The notes: generated from the letters alone by a model not told the origin. A stretch of 64,000 nucleotides of DNA from Impatiens glandulifera (GCF_907164915.1 NC_061862.1:78519718-78583717), one strand, 5' to 3'; positions 25,991 through 39,239 are shown, counted from the stretch's first letter. Numbers and translations are program-made.

Positions 25991-27146
25991 CAATTTAAAA
26001 CAAGATCATGTATAGGGAGATATTTAAAACTTAATTCAAATATTATTTCTTAAAAATAAAGAGTTCAAATATTAGTTCATTTAAAAAAAAAAGTTAAAAA
26101 ACCCAAACATAATTTTGTTTTAAATTATTTCTAATACATTTATTTTGTTTGAAATTGCTTCTTGTCCATTTATTTTATTTGAAATAACACTTTATATATT
26201 TATTTTTGTCTTGAATTTACATCATAAATATCTAAAACAATTTAAAATGTTATAAAAATGTTAATTTTTGTTAAAAATATACACCAGTTTCTCTTATACG
26301 TGATATATCATTTTTTATTTTTCTAAGTCCAGTTACAGACAAAATTTTCACATTCGTCTTGAGATGACTTCTTCAATTTCATTCACAAACGACACATTAC
26401 TATGATCCATTTTTCAGACAATGATGTTGCAAACTAAGACGACGACGAAGTTGTTATTCATTTGTCTCCTCCATAATTAGATATGTGTGATTGTGTTGTG
26501 CCCCCAAAAATAATCTCTAAGTGATAAAAAAAAATATTGATGTTGAATGAGAGAAATATGTTACATAGTTATATAGTTAGAATGTAAATAATATGATAGA
26601 GATTATGAAATATAAAATATGATATCGTAATACAAAATCCATAATATGGTTGAATCGACCGTCTAGACAAGACTCATACCAAAAGATGACTACCCCTTAG
26701 TGAGAATGAATGTAATTTTATTTGAAGAAGAAATTAGTTTATTAATCAAAATAAGTTTTAATCCAAAATCCGAGATCCTAAAACCTTAATGATCGATAGT
26801 TTGAAATTAGTTATCAAGATAGTCAATTTTTGACAATAAAATAAGAATTATTTATACTTGAAGTTAGGTTCTTTATTTTTTATTACTTGAAAATTTCAAA
26901 CTATTTCAAACAAAATAAATGTGCAAAGAGAAATTTCAATTAAAAAAATATATAGGAAGATATTTAAAAATTAATTAAATGTATAGGGATTTTTATACTT
27001 ATTACCCCTATTTTTAATATATTTTCACTTAAATTTTTATAAAAATAAGTGATTATAAATATATGTTATCAAAATATATTTATAATAAATAAGTTATTAG
27101 TATATTAAATTAAGTTATTACACACTGACTTAATATGAGAAATAAA
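25991..27146. other. AT-rich intergenic sequence
   Basis: No gene. TTATTTTGTTTGAAAT-type motifs at about 26095-26200 reappear inverted at about 26885-26930, hinting at an old small inverted-repeat element, but the boundaries are unclear. Confidence 0.4.
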
Positions 27147-27755
27147 AATTTGAATAAGAGTTTTTTTTTGGAAAAACGACTTAGTGTCATTTCATTAAAA
27201 ATTCTCAAAAATGTGAAAAAACTACGAGTTTAAGAGATCATTATAGATAGGCTTAGAATAATTTTGAAGTCGAACATTCTGAACAAAAGCTAAAAATCTA
27301 AAAACATAAATGAATTATCTGATTACAATGCTTTCAATTCTAGTGAGTTTAAAAATTGGTAAATTCCATTTCCTACAGATATTCCAGTTCTGCTCCGTGC
27401 TTGGAATTCTTGTTCACGTTCCCGCGAGTGCGCTGCAATCCGATACAATATCTTTTCATAACTCTTCAACGCTCCTGCGGATTCTTCCATATAACCTTGC
27501 ATTCCGCTCTTGCCAAATGTTATACATCATTGCTCCAAAGCTGCACTTGAACACGCTTGTTGCAAATCTATTTCCCTTGCCTTTGAGTAGTGCTGCATCT
27601 TTGATTTCATTCCATTCACTCGGGAAACTAATCAGCTCCAAGCTTTTATAGATTATGTCCCAAAGCTCCAAAGCAATACAGTAGCTCCCGAATAGGTGAT
27701 CTATGATTTCTTCATTTCCTCTACATAGAAGACCGCTCAATTTGAATAAGAGTTT
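27147..27755 (-). mobile_element. 5'-truncated LINE with perfect 17-bp target duplication
   Basis: The direct repeat AATTTGAATAAGAGTTT at 27147-27163 and 27739-27755 flanks a ~575-bp minus-strand LINE tail. Coding sequence (27740-27456) shows the ORF2 zinc-binding end: CRGNEEIIDHLFGSY, ELWDIIYKSLEL, FKCSFGAMMYNIWQERNARL. The 3' side ends TTTTTCCAAAAAAAA against the target duplication, as expected for target-primed reverse transcription. The perfect duplication suggests the insertion is not very old. Confidence 0.9.
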
Positions 27756-28315
27756 AGTTATAATAAAAAAGGACGTTTACCTTATTCACTTTTACAAACA
27801 ACTTTCTTACCATTTTAAAGTGGTCTCTACTAGAAAATATTCAATAGCCTAAATCATGTAAGAATAAAATATATACGAAACTAGAAGTTGTACGTATTTC
27901 TCTACCATAGACCTTGACATCTAGTAAGGCTGCCTAACATTGACATCTAGTAAGCTATGCAACATTGACATCTTGTAACATTCATATCTAGTAAGGCTGC
28001 CTAAGTAACATGGTTTCGGAATCAAATAATAGTAGTTTTTTAAGAGTTAGTTACAAGAACTCAATCTTTTAAGTGTTTACGTACAAATTCAATAAATATA
28101 ATAATAAAACGACACCTTATATCCTCCTCAATATACTTTTTATGACAAATATATGGAGTAAATTGAAAAAGATTTATTATTTACCTAACTAAATAGCTTA
28201 AATAGTTATGTATACAATCTTGTTTAATTAAAAAATATAGTAAATATAATAATATATTAACAAATATATTTTCGGAATATATTATATTACAATAATAATA
28301 TAATATATTCTAACA
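27756..28315. other. Probable Copia 3' LTR (minus strand), with a short tandem repeat
   Basis: The minus strand starts TGTTAGAATATATTATATTA at 28315, directly after a polypurine tract-like CTACAGGG, as in many Copia LTRs. The far end is not defined. At 27905-28010 the motif TTGACATCTAGTAAGGCTGC is repeated about four times with deletions. Confidence 0.45.
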
Positions 28316-29995
28316 CACCCTGTAGTTGAAGTGGGAGGTCCTCAGACATTGAAACTATTCCAAATATCTTCAAATAATACAAACGGAAGACTTTGGTAAA
28401 GATGTCGTCAATTTGAATTTGATAACGTGATGAGACATGTAACACTCCACGAGCCACATTTTCGCGAACAAAATGAATATTTATCTCAATATGTTTAGTA
28501 CATTAATGCTTAAATGGGTTTCCAACAAGTTACACTGCACTAACATTCTCAATTATGTAGTGAAGTTCCAATAGGAGGTTCCTTCTATAGTCATGGGATA
28601 AGGTTTTCTAGAATTTAGCACACCAATATATTAAATTATCCCCAAAAAATACACAATAACCCGAATTGGACAATCTGGTATATGGACATTCATTTTAATC
28701 AACATCGGTATACGAAACTTGAGTGGACATAGATGATGGATAAAAGTTGAGACCATGGTCGAGAGTACCGTGAATGTAGCGCACTATGTGCTTCAATGTA
28801 TGCATGTACACATCTTTCGGGTCATTCTTGAATTAACACACTTGTTGCACAAGTAAGATACTAAATTGTACATGCAAAGAAAATGCTCCAATAGAGAGAT
28901 GCATCTGTTAATGGAGTGTTAAATGTAGCACTAAGCTTCGATTTAGTATTAACAAGAGTTAGTAATAGTTTACAGGAAGAAATTCCAGCACGATTAACAA
29001 TCTATGTTGCATACCTTTTCTGTGACAAAAATAAACCATTGACGTTATAGATAACGACAATACCAAAAAATATCTTAGTATGCCAAGTTCTTCATAGAAA
29101 ATTCCGAGCAAAGAAGTGGAATAATTGCTTTACGAATTTTATCTTAGACACAATCAATAGGATGTCATCCACGTACCATATATAGAAGACACATCATAGA
29201 TGTACTTTTTCGATAATTGAAAAAATAATGATCCGAAATACTATGGATAACTCAATAGTATGAATATAATCAACAAATCTATTGTATCATGCCCATTGAG
29301 CCTATTAAGATCATAAATGGATTTTTTAATCCGATTCCCAAAACCTCATAGGCTGATGCAGGTATATACTGTCTCCTTATGCAGACAATGTAAGAACACA
29401 TTCTTGACATCAAGTTGATGAATGGGTCAAACTTTTGATAAAGCAAGACTAAGAATAGTGCAAAAGTCTCCAACTTAACAACCGGGCTAAAAGTATCACC
29501 AAAATTCACGCCAAACTCTTGGGTTTTTCCATCACCTACTAGACAACTTTATGCCTCTTAAAAGAATCATCAACATTTTATTTATGAGAGAAAATCAACA
29601 TTGATCGTATTACATTAACATCAACTCAACCGGACACCAAGTCCCACATCTTATTTTTAATAAAAGCATCATATATTCTTCATCTATGGCCTTTTTCCAA
29701 TTCGGGTAACGAAGAGCCAACATATTTTTACATGGGAAATGGATCTAGAAATGTGTTCATAAGGTTAAAGGTCCTTTTGGGTTTAAAAAAATTAATTTTG
29801 GCTGTGTGTAACAGGTAGTGGAGGTGGGTTTGAAAGGCTTGATGGAGGAGAATTCGGGTTTGGAGAAATAATTTTAGTAATAAAATTCATGCTCAGGCTA
29901 TATATCTGTTGAAGACTATTGTTGATACTTAAATCAGCTCAATGCTACCTCTAGCACTCCATTTGAAGCACGATTTGGAGATTAAACAAAAGACG
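28316..29995 (-). pseudogene. Decayed Copia pol remnant (RT to RNase H end)
   Basis: On the minus strand 29509-29279 carries the RT entry motif DTFSPVVKLET of Ty1/Copia. Downstream sequence to 28316 matches the RT-RNase H end in broken frames (for example the segment encoding the region before ADIFTK-like motifs near 28390). Upstream, to about 29995, is the integrase-RT linker. Many stops and frameshifts; no integrase core or 5' LTR is found. It is older than the nested Copia pair beside it. Confidence 0.65.
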
Positions 29996-29999
29996 ACAT

Positions 30000-30390
30000 T
30001 GTTGGAATTAATTCCAACATTTGGTTAATAAATTAATATTTGTTTGCTCCACAACTTAAGTTAAGAATACTCTTAAATTTGCCAAAATGAAATTCTTTTT
30101 GTTTTGTAAGGGGATAAAATCCAACAAAAAAAATATTTAAGAAAACTTATATTTTTATATGCAAGATTAATTGTTAACAAATAAACATTGTTATTTAGAC
30201 TGGTTCAATTATTTCTTTCTAACTCTGCAACTATTATTATATATGAAATTGCAGCTAGAAAATATTAAAAACACAATGGCCAATGAAAAAAAGCCTTTTC
30301 ATATGGTAACAAAGAAACATTATTATTTGAAATGGTTCAAATATTTCTTTCTAACTCTGTAACTAATGTAACTCATTATATATGAAATTT
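30000..30390. repeat. 20-bp palindrome and tandem ~130-bp duplication
   Basis: TGTTGGAATTAATTCCAACA at 30000-30019 is a perfect palindrome. At 30171-30255 and 30308-30391 the same sequence occurs twice (AACAAATAAACATTGTTATT..., GGTTCAATTATTTCTTTCTAACTCTG..., TATATATGAAATTGCAG). No gene. Confidence 0.75.
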
Positions 30391-30394
30391 CAGA

Positions 30395-30646
30395 ATGTAA
30401 GAAAATGATTAACAATGAAATATAAAAAAAAAAATAGATGAAAAGAAATTTCTTATTGTTAAAGATGAAGATGAAAAGATTACATTAAAAATGAAAAAGA
30501 CTAAAACTATAAAATGCTGAAAGAAAACGTAAATACCTAACTTAATTAAGTGTAACTGTAAAATAAATGTGATATAAATGAATTAATATAAACCACGAAC
30601 AATTGATGGTTGATATTAATTCCTATACTAAAGGCAAAACGTTGCA
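30395..30646 (-). repeat. 3' LTR of the outer Copia element
   Basis: The right edge at 30646 is set by TGCAACG following the polypurine tract on the minus strand. The left edge is approximate, because it abuts a tandem duplication. Confidence 0.7.
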
Positions 30647-30700
30647 AATCTCCACCTTGCCTTAGTATCACCCAACAAGAAGAGCCTTATCAGGCTACTT

Positions 30701-31207
30701 TCAACTGTCAACATTTAGCAGGTCCAAACAATAGGTGAATTTGTTAAGTGGGACTGACTTTGTGAACATGTAAGCAGGATTATGATGTGTGCTGATCTTC
30801 TTCAACTTGATTCTCCTCTCAGTACGAAGAAAATGATAGTGAACATCAATATGTTTGGTTTTAACATGATGTACTTGATCTTTTGCCAAACAAATATCAT
30901 TTAAGCTATCACAAAAAATAATTGCATGATCATGATGGATACCAAGGTCAATGATTAATCCTTTCAACCATATACCCTCCTTGGCTTCTTTAGTTAGTGT
31001 CATATACTTAGCTTCGGTAGTGGACAACGTCACCGTCGACTGTAATGTTACCTTCCAACTAACCATAGAGTCACCAATGGTGTAAACATAACAAGTCATT
31101 GATCTTCTACCATCGATATCTGCAGCATAATCTGAGTCCAAATAACCAGTTACGAGAAACTGATTATTACTCCCATAAATGAGACCAACATCGGATGTGC
31201 CTCTCAA
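30701..31207 (-). pseudogene. RNase H of the outer Copia element
   Basis: 168-residue frame with the Copia RNase H motifs GYLDSDYAADIDGRRSMTCY, STTEAKYMTLTKEAKEG and KTKHIDVHYHFLR. It ends in NVDS just before the polypurine tract. This part is largely intact. Confidence 0.9.
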
Positions 31208-31234
31208 ATAGTGAAATATTCGCTTTACCGTTTG

Positions 31235-32763
31235 CTAGTGTTTCTTACCAGGTCGAGACATAAATATGCTAAAAACACTAATTGAATACGCAATATCAGG
31301 TCTAGTGCATACCATGACATACATTAAACTACCCACTGCACTAGCATACGGTATATGAGACAGATATAACTTCTCAGTTTCAGACTGGGGTGCGAATACA
31401 GACAAATGATCAGTAATAACTGCAAGAGTATTGAGAGTCTTTGATGTACTCATTCTAAAATGAGACAGTATTTTCAAAATATAACTCTTCTGTGAAAGAA
31501 ATATCTTCTTCTGAACTCGATTTCTTACTATTTCCATGCCCAAAATTTTTCGTGCTCCACCTAGATCTTTCATATAAAACTCGAAACTAAGAAGGTCTTT
31601 CAGCTTTTGAATCTCCGCCATCTTCTTGGCTGCGATTAACATGTCTTCTACATACAGGAGTAAATAAATCAAATAACCATCACCGATTTTGTTGTGATAG
31701 ACACAACAATCATATGCACTCCTATTGTAACCATGTTCAATCATGAAATTGTCGAACTGCTTATACCACTATCGAGGAGACTATTTAAGTCCATACAAAG
31801 ACTTCTTCAGACTACAAAAATGTGTTTCCTTACCAGGAACAAGAAATCCTTCAGGCTAATTCACCTGTATATCCTCCTCAATCTCACCATGTAAGAAAGT
31901 CGTCTTCACGTCTAATTACTCGAGTTCCAAATCCTGATGTTCTACTATAGCTAGTAGTACCCTGATAGAAGTGTGTTGGACTACATGTGAGAATATCTAA
32001 TTGTAGTCTACGCCTTCCTTTTGACTGAATCCCTTTGCGACTAATCGTGCTTCATATATGGTCCCTTCAGCACTAGAGTTTCCATCTTTCCTTTTGAAAA
32101 TCAATTTGCACCTAATGACTCTTCTTCCCTTAGGTAAAGTAACTAGCTCCCATGTATTATTCTTGTGAAGTGATTACATTTCCTCACACATGGAAGCAAA
32201 CCATTGCACAAAATCACCACCATTAACAACTTCATTGTAAGAAGATGGCTCGTTATGTATGATATCTTCAGCTACCTGAAGTGCATAACTTACTATTTTT
32301 TCAATATCATTCATAGAGGGACTGATTATCCTACTTCTAGGACCAGTTGAGATATTTCTTCCCTCGATTGAATGAATTAACCTATCAAAAGCTTTAATTT
32401 GTCTTCTAGGTCGTGTTGCAATGTCAGATTGACTTTCAGGTACTCCAAATTGATAAACTTCCTTAGATGGATTATCAGTATCGTGTGTCATGTCAGTTGT
32501 CCCTTGAATTGGAGCCACCTCAAGCTCCACTTGTTTCTCGGTATTATTATTTTCTCCAAAAGTGATGGCTTGATAGAGGAGTTAAGTATAAACTTCTTAT
32601 TAAATGTGACATCCCTGCTGAGGATTACTCTACCTTTAGAAGATGACCAGATTCTATATCCCTTGACTCCATCTCCATAGCCCAAGAAAATACTCAGTTT
32701 TGCCCTTAGTTCCAACTTCTCTTCATTAACATGATAATAAGATGTGCACATAAAGATTTTCAA
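31235..32763 (-). pseudogene. Integrase end, linker and RT of the outer Copia element
   Basis: 32763-32488 is the integrase C-terminal part (IFLGYGDGVKGYRIW). 32530-32174 is the acidic linker with RPRRQIKAFDRL. The RT core is in broken frames at 32170-31750 and continues in 31744-31235 (SAYDCCVYHNKI, LLLYVEDMLIAA, KIFLSQKSYILKIL). The catalytic YVDD reads YVED here. Confidence 0.85.
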
Positions 32764-32769
32764 ATGAGA

Positions 32770-33539
32770 ATAATCAACGACGTTACCAGACCATACATCG
32801 GAAAGGATTTTGCAATCAATCCCAGTATGTGGTGCACTATTTATCAGATAGCAAGCCGTTAAGATAGCCTCGCTCTAATACTTTCTAGCCAATTTAGCAT
32901 TAGAGAGCAAACTTCTAACTCTCTCTAACAGTGTTTGATTCACCCTTTCTACTACACCATTTTTCTGTGGTGTACCTCAGATAGTGTGATGTCTTGCAAT
33001 CCCCATATCCTACAGACTCATTAAACTCAAATGAACATAATTCAAGTCCATTATCTGTTTACAGCCTCTTAACCTTCTTTCCAGTTTAATTCTCCACAAG
33101 TGCCTTCCAATGTTTGAATGTCTTAAATACCTCGCTCTTATGTCTAAGAAGATACAACTAGGTCATCCTTGAGTAATCATCTATGAATATTACAAAATAG
33201 TTATAACCTCCTATACCTTCAACTTGAGTAGGACCCCAACAATTATAGTGAATATAATACAGTGTGCCCTTAGTTTTGTGAAATCCCTCACTAAATTTAC
33301 TACGATGTTTTTTCCCAAAAATGCAGTGTTCACACAACTCAAGGTTGGTAACCTTATGTCCAGATAGAAGATACCGTTTGGACAGAATTTGCATCCCCCT
33401 CTCCCCCATATGTCCAAGTCGCATATGCCATAACTTGATTACATCAGGGTAACGATTCAAAGATTTGGATGTGAACATAGTGGAACCTGTCAGCGTCTTA
33501 CCTTGTAGTATAAACAAGGTATTATGTTTGATACCTTTC
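32770..33539 (-). pseudogene. Pre-integrase and integrase of the outer Copia element
   Basis: The frame at 33517-33158 begins MFILQGKTLTGS, the direct continuation of the protease-side frame left at 42626, and contains the HHCC-type pre-integrase region (HMRLGHMGERGMQILS, CEHCIFGKKHR) and the first catalytic Asp region (FVIFIDDYSR). Downstream integrase to ~32770 is broken by several stops. Confidence 0.85.
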
Positions 33540-33544
33540 AGTAT

Positions 33545-34913
33545 TGATATGATCAGTGTAATCGATAGAGACGGGGGTCTGGCTATTGATAACGACTTCG
33601 AAAAACGATTTGATAGAAATCCTGTTAAAGATTTAAATCACTTTCTATTCTGCACAAACTCTTGCAAACTCTTGAACGACTCAAGTGCGAAAATGTTTGC
33701 TTGAGTTTGAAGCTACGAACCAAGAATGAAAAGATGACAGAAAGAAACAACACAACAATTTGTTTATGGATGTTCGGATTTAACTCTCCTACGTCACCCC
33801 TTCTTCCAACCACTGAAAGAATTCACTAAGCTTTCAACAAATCAAATACAATCGCACGACTAACTCACTGTTGAACAGAACATACTCTATTTAACTTACA
33901 ATATGAAGAATATCACTCAGCTAATATAATACTTTGATTTTAACTCTCTCTTGATTAACACACAGTAAACACAAGAAAACAGTTGACAGTTAAGATAGAA
34001 TAATTTGAGTATCAATAGATCGATAATACTTATGTTGTCCTTGAGGATCTTTAAATAGGAGCAGGTACCAACGGTCGAATCTTCATAATGACACGCGGCG
34101 AGCTTCCATTGGAACACCTCCATAGTACACAGCAGACTCTAAGCACTAGGATCGTGGCCGTACCAATCTGGTAGTGCGCCAAATATTCTTCAAGGATATT
34201 CCTGCAAAAAAAAGTAGTGGGAAGAATATTTGTTTACGTGGCATTAATCAATTGATTGCAACTGGTTGTTGTATTGATCTTCACAAGAAAGTGGAGCAGG
34301 AGTAGCGTACAGATAGTTGATCGTGGGTAGACGGGTGCTAGCTTCAAGCAACTGCTTAAGCCTATCATTAGACGTATTTCACTTAGACGACCTCGTCTAA
34401 TGAAATTAGACGCCCCCGTCTAATGGCATCATCCATTAGACCACCTAGTCTAATGGGATTAGAATTCACGTCTAATTACAATTCACTTTAGACTAATCTG
34501 AAGGAGTTAGACTGCACATCTAACATTCATTAGTTAGATTGCATGTCTAACTGTACATCCCTTCAGACTAATCTGAAGGAGTTAGACTGCACGTCTAACT
34601 CTCACTAGTTAGACTGCACATCTAACTTCATGTGTTAGACTGCACGTCTAACTCCGCTAGTTAGACTGCACGTCTAACTCTGTGTGTTAGACTGCATGTC
34701 TAACTCCGCTAGTTAGACTGTACTTCTAACTCTGTGCATCTAATGCCAAATCGGTCTAATGAACCTCATTAAGACCAAGTCTAATATAATATGTTTTCGA
34801 TACACCTGCACCAAAAACAATTAGACGCATAGATAGAGTTTCATATACATTCATCATCAAAATTCCAATAGTCAAACTACTTTGACACTTAGTCAAAATA
34901 ATTTGACCCAACA
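33545..34913 (-). repeat. 3' LTR of the inner element
   Basis: 1369 bp, TGATATGATC...GACCCAACA on the plus strand. It carries eight tandem copies of a hairpin unit (consensus GTTAGACTGCACGTCTAAC) between about 34517 and 34735. Confidence 0.93.
34371..34745. repeat. Hairpin array in the 3' LTR (8 units)
   Basis: Eight copies of GTTAGAC-N5-GTCTAAC (7-bp arms), period about 27 bp with spacers such as TCCGCTA and TCTGTGT. Looser TTAGAC/GTCTAA pairs precede them from about 34371. Confidence 0.9.
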
Positions 34914-35191
34914 ATTTCCACCTTTTTGATGATGATGTTAAAACCTTTGCATAGACAACAAATTAAGCATTCATCATATAGATAAGAAGTAAAATTTGTT
35001 CATCCATAAAAAGCTTGTCAAAAACCACAACCATTAGCAGATAAATACGTCTAACATGGAATTTTTTCAAGAGGAATGCAAAACATCTTTTCAAAATAAA
35101 CAAAAATAATCAAAGATAATTTCTATTCTCCTCCTTTCTCTATTTTTCTCTTCCCCCTTTTTGACATCATTAGGAAAGACGAATCTACAAC

Positions 35192-36002
35192 TTAAGAAGT
35201 CTCTAAGACTATGGTTAGAGCGAAGTTGTAGAAACCTCTGTTCATTTTCTTCGATTTAAGCCTCGATACCCTAAGAACATTGTCAACAACCTTTTGTCTA
35301 TTTAAGGGTTTTGGAGGTTGAATGATACCCTTTACCAGAATCATCGAGAAGACAACAAAGAAATGCACCAAGAGGACCATCAAAACCAAAGATCGTCTTC
35401 CTGGCACAGAGCATTCTGACCAAGTTTCTGAAGAGGACCATCTTCTAGTTGATGGAAACACCCCTAGTGATAGCCACCATCATCTCAAAAACTTTTGAGC
35501 AGTGCATGTATTAGGAATCCTTTGCAAGGAGGGATTTGGAGATGATGTCGCTGAGTAACACAAACTCAACTTTCAAGAAGCTACTCTTCCCGTGATTCTT
35601 CACTAGAAGGGTCGCGTCAAAGAAAAAATCCAACATCTCCGACCGAATTTCAGGAGGGGAGGGAAGAAACTCATAGATTCCTACGGTTGGGAGAAGGAAG
35701 AACAGGCCAAAAGTGTCTTCATTGAAACAAATCATTCTGCCGAGAACAATCCCGCAGATATATTTGTCGTTATAAAACTTGGTTGTTTCAAAGAACTCAC
35801 GAATGATCTGTTCGTGATAGATGTAGTGGGGGCGAAGAAACCTCTTTAACCCAGAAGCTTCTAATGATTCAAACATTTGAACCATTCTACGTATTGGAGT
35901 AGAATACACAGATTGAAAATCTACTTGCAGAGATTTTGGAGAGAAAGAAGTCATTTTGGCGATTCGAATTCTAAAGAGAGATGCAGATTTGGGAGTACTC
36001 AA
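35192..36002 (-). pseudogene. Extra ORF between RNase H and the 3' LTR
   Basis: The frame at 36002-35511 (163 codons) starts MSTPKSASLFRIRIAKM and contains IIREFFETTKFYND, GIVLGRMICFNE and FFLLPTVGIYEFLP, resembling the extra ORF ('putative plant transposon protein' type) carried by Sireviruses downstream of pol. A second frame at 35461-35192 may be its frameshifted continuation. I see no convincing transmembrane or fusion segment, so calling it envelope-like would go beyond the sequence. Function unknown. Confidence 0.6.
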
Positions 36003-36689
36003 CCATTTGAGTAATACCCTTCAATAAATATCAAGAACCTAACGTGTAGTTAATATCTAATGATTATATCAACCGTCAAAGAGTCATAGGCCTATTCCCT
36101 AGGAACACAACTGTTAATATTAATCATGAACACATGCAATTAATATTATACGTAAGAATGGAAATAATATCAGAAATGACAGTCATTCTTGACAAATTGA
36201 GAGACACCTGTTTTCAACTTATTTGAGAAGTGACTGGTTCATTTTCGGCGGGAGAAAATAAATGGGCAAATTCATATGCAGATGATAGCTGTCTAAATAG
36301 CCAAAAAATTAAAAATCTAAGTACACGAGTAGTTAGATTGTTATTCTACTTTTCACATTCTTTTCTTCTACTTGGAAAATCTGTTTATTAGACGACGCGT
36401 CTAATTGTGCATAAATAGCACGTGCTTCACGTGTGTCTGGTTAGACGTGAGCTTCCATTTGCTCTAGACAAAAGAACGTCTAATGTTTATTAGACATATA
36501 CGTCTAACCAAGCATGTTATGAACCAAGCCAAAATTTTAAAAATAAGATAAAAATTGCTAGAGTAGACGTGCGTCTAAGTAGTCATGTTTTTAAAACTTC
36601 TAGTTTAGTGGGCGTATTAAGACCTCTGTGTTCTTGTCTATCCATTTGCACTTTGAACAACATGTTCCCCCTCAATTTATGCACGTAAC

Positions 36690-38606
36690 AATATCAATCA
36701 AGATCAACAAGACCTAAAATTTTTCTAAAATGAGAAAACTTAGCTTCGGGTAGAGGTTTCGTGAAGATATCTACCGTTTGTTGATCTGTAGAAACATATT
36801 CAAGACGAATCTGCTTCTGATTGACGTGTTCTCGGATAAAATGATGTCTGATTTCGATATTCTTTGTCCGAGAATGCAGAACTGGATTATAGGTGATTGC
36901 GATAGCACTAGTGTTGTCGCAGAAAATTAGAGATTTTTCAGCCTCGATCCCATAATCCCTGAGCTGTTGTTAAACCCACAAAAGTTGAGAGCAGCAACTG
37001 TCCTCAGCGAGGTACTCTACTTCAACTGTAGACGTGACAAACGACGTTTGCTTCTTGCTGAACCATGAGATAAGACAATCTTCAAGGAACTGGCAAGTTC
37101 CTCTTGTGCTCTTTCTATCAATTTTTCACCCTGCATAATCTGCATCTGAGAAACTTGTCAAATTGAAACTGGAATCTTTTGGATACCACAATCCCATATT
37201 TTGAGTTCCCTTTAAATATTTAAGAATGTGTTTAGCAGCAGTAAAGTGGGAGAGTTTATGATTAGCCTGAAATCTTCCACAGACACCAACGGCAAATTGA
37301 ATATCTGGTCTACTAGCACTCACATAGAGCAATAATCCAATAAGTCCTTTATAGGCTGTTATATCCACACTTTGGCTACCTTCATCTTTATTCAATTTGT
37401 TAGAGGAGCTCATTAGAGTCGCTTCAGCATAGCAGTTATCTATCCCAAACTTCTTTAGTAGTTCTTTAGTATACTTGGCCTAATTTATGAAGGTCCCTTT
37501 CTCCAGCTGACGGACTTGAAGCCCAAGGAAGAACGTTAATTCTCCCATCATGCTCATTTCAAATATTTCCTGCATCAGCTTAGCAAATTTCTCACATAAT
37601 TTGGGATTAGTTGAGCCAAATATAATATCATCAACATATATTTGAACGAGCATGATCTGAGAATATTTAGTGAATCTAAACAAAGTTTTATCCACAATTC
37701 CAATGACAAAATCATGATCAAACAAAAATTCAGTTAATGTGTCATACCAAGCTCTAGGAGCTTGTTTCAGACCATACAACGCTTTGTCAAGTTTATAAAC
37801 ATGATTAGGTAAGGCATGATCTACAAAGCCAGGAGGTTGTTCAACACATACTTCTTCACTTAATTTACCATTTAAAAAAGCGTTTTTCACATCCATTTGA
37901 AAGACTTTAAAGTTCTTAAATGATGCGTATGCCAAGAAGATTCTAATTGCCTCAAGTCTTGCTACAGGTGCAAAAGACTCATCAAAGTCGATACCTTCCT
38001 CATGTCTGTATCCTTGAGAAACTAATCGAGCTTTGTTTCTAATAACTAAGTCATCTTCACAAAGATTATTTCTAAAGACCCATCTTGTTCATATGACTGA
38101 CTAATCAGTCGGTCTTGGAGTTAGATGCCACACTTTATTTCTTACAAATTGGTTTAACTCCTCCTACATGGCATTGATCCAATCTGGATCAACTACTGCT
38201 TCACCAATTTCTTTGGTTCAATCTGAGAAATAAAGGCGGAATTGGCCATTTCATCCAATTGACGTCTTGTCCTTCGAGGAGAGAAAGGATTTCCGATGAT
38301 CAATTCAGGTGGATGATTCCTGTTCCATCTGAAGTTAGATCCAAAGGGATTGGATATCTGAACAGGTGACTCCGCGACGTCTGAACTCTCAACAGGTTGT
38401 TGAACAGGAGTTTGTACGTCTGGTTGAACTTCAACCGAATCAGCCACATGGTCAGACAACGAAATCCGTTTATCCAGAGCTTCTTCCTCACTTACAGACT
38501 CAAGACTAGTCACTTCTAATTTGTCAGCAAGGTCAATGAGATCAATGGATTTGCTCTCAATAGACTTATCAAAAACTACATGGAGGGATTCCTCAACGGT
38601 TTGCAT
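36690..38606 (-). pseudogene. Linker, RT and RNase H of the inner element
   Basis: 38606-38193 is an acidic linker leading to HPPELIIGNP and RRTRRQLDE. RT follows with [25 protein letters not shown] and the catalytic [13 protein letters not shown] (37935-37480), then 37413-37126 (GLIGLLLYVSASRPDIQFAV, SFSDADYAG). RNase H continues in broken frames to about 36690. The YVDD is intact, but stops near 38110, 37470 and 37120 split the frame. Confidence 0.88.
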
Positions 38607-38639
38607 TCTGTTGTTGTATACTCTGTAAGTCTTGCTTAC

Positions 38640-39239
38640 TTAAGAGTATCCCAACATGAATCCCTCATCTGCTTTAGCATCAAAAGAGGTCAAATAAACC
38701 TTTCTATTTTTATGAATAAAACATTTACACACGAATATCTTAAAGTAAGAAACTGTGGGAATTCTCCCGTAATACAGTTCATAGGGAGTTTTATCAAAAC
38801 GTTTGTTAATTATTGACCGATTTTGTGTATAGAAAGCTGTGTTTATGGCTTCTGCCCAGAACCTCTGAGGTACGTCTGATTCATCTAGCATGGATCTCGC
38901 TGCTTCCTTCAGAGTCCTCACTCTTCTCTCAGCAATGCCATTTTGCTGTGGAGTTCTGGCACTAGTCAACTCGTGTCTAATTCCGGACTCCTCGAGATAA
39001 GATGATAGGTATCTGTTAGTGAACTCAGTTCCCTGGTCACTTCTAATGTATGCAATATTCAAAGATTTCTGATTCTGAATTCTTTTAAATATTCTAATCA
39101 AGTTTTCAGTAGTTTTATCCTTTGATGGAAAAAATGCTACACATGTAAATCGAGAAAAATCATAAATAACAATTAGGGCAAATCTCATTCCTCCTAAGCT
39201 CTTTACAGGAATTAGACCAAATAGATCCATATGTAACAA
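38640..39239 (-). pseudogene. Integrase core of the inner element
   Basis: 199-residue frame with the DDE core: LHMDLFG (first Asp), YIRSDQGTEF (second Asp) and TPQQNGIAERR (Glu), then FWAEAINTAFYTQNR, KTPYELYYGR and the FMLGYS end. All three acidic residues are present. Confidence 0.9.

Noticed and set aside
35511..36002. Envelope gene in the inner Copia element
   Set aside because: No signal peptide, transmembrane or coiled-coil pattern is convincing; recorded only as the extra ORF of unknown role.
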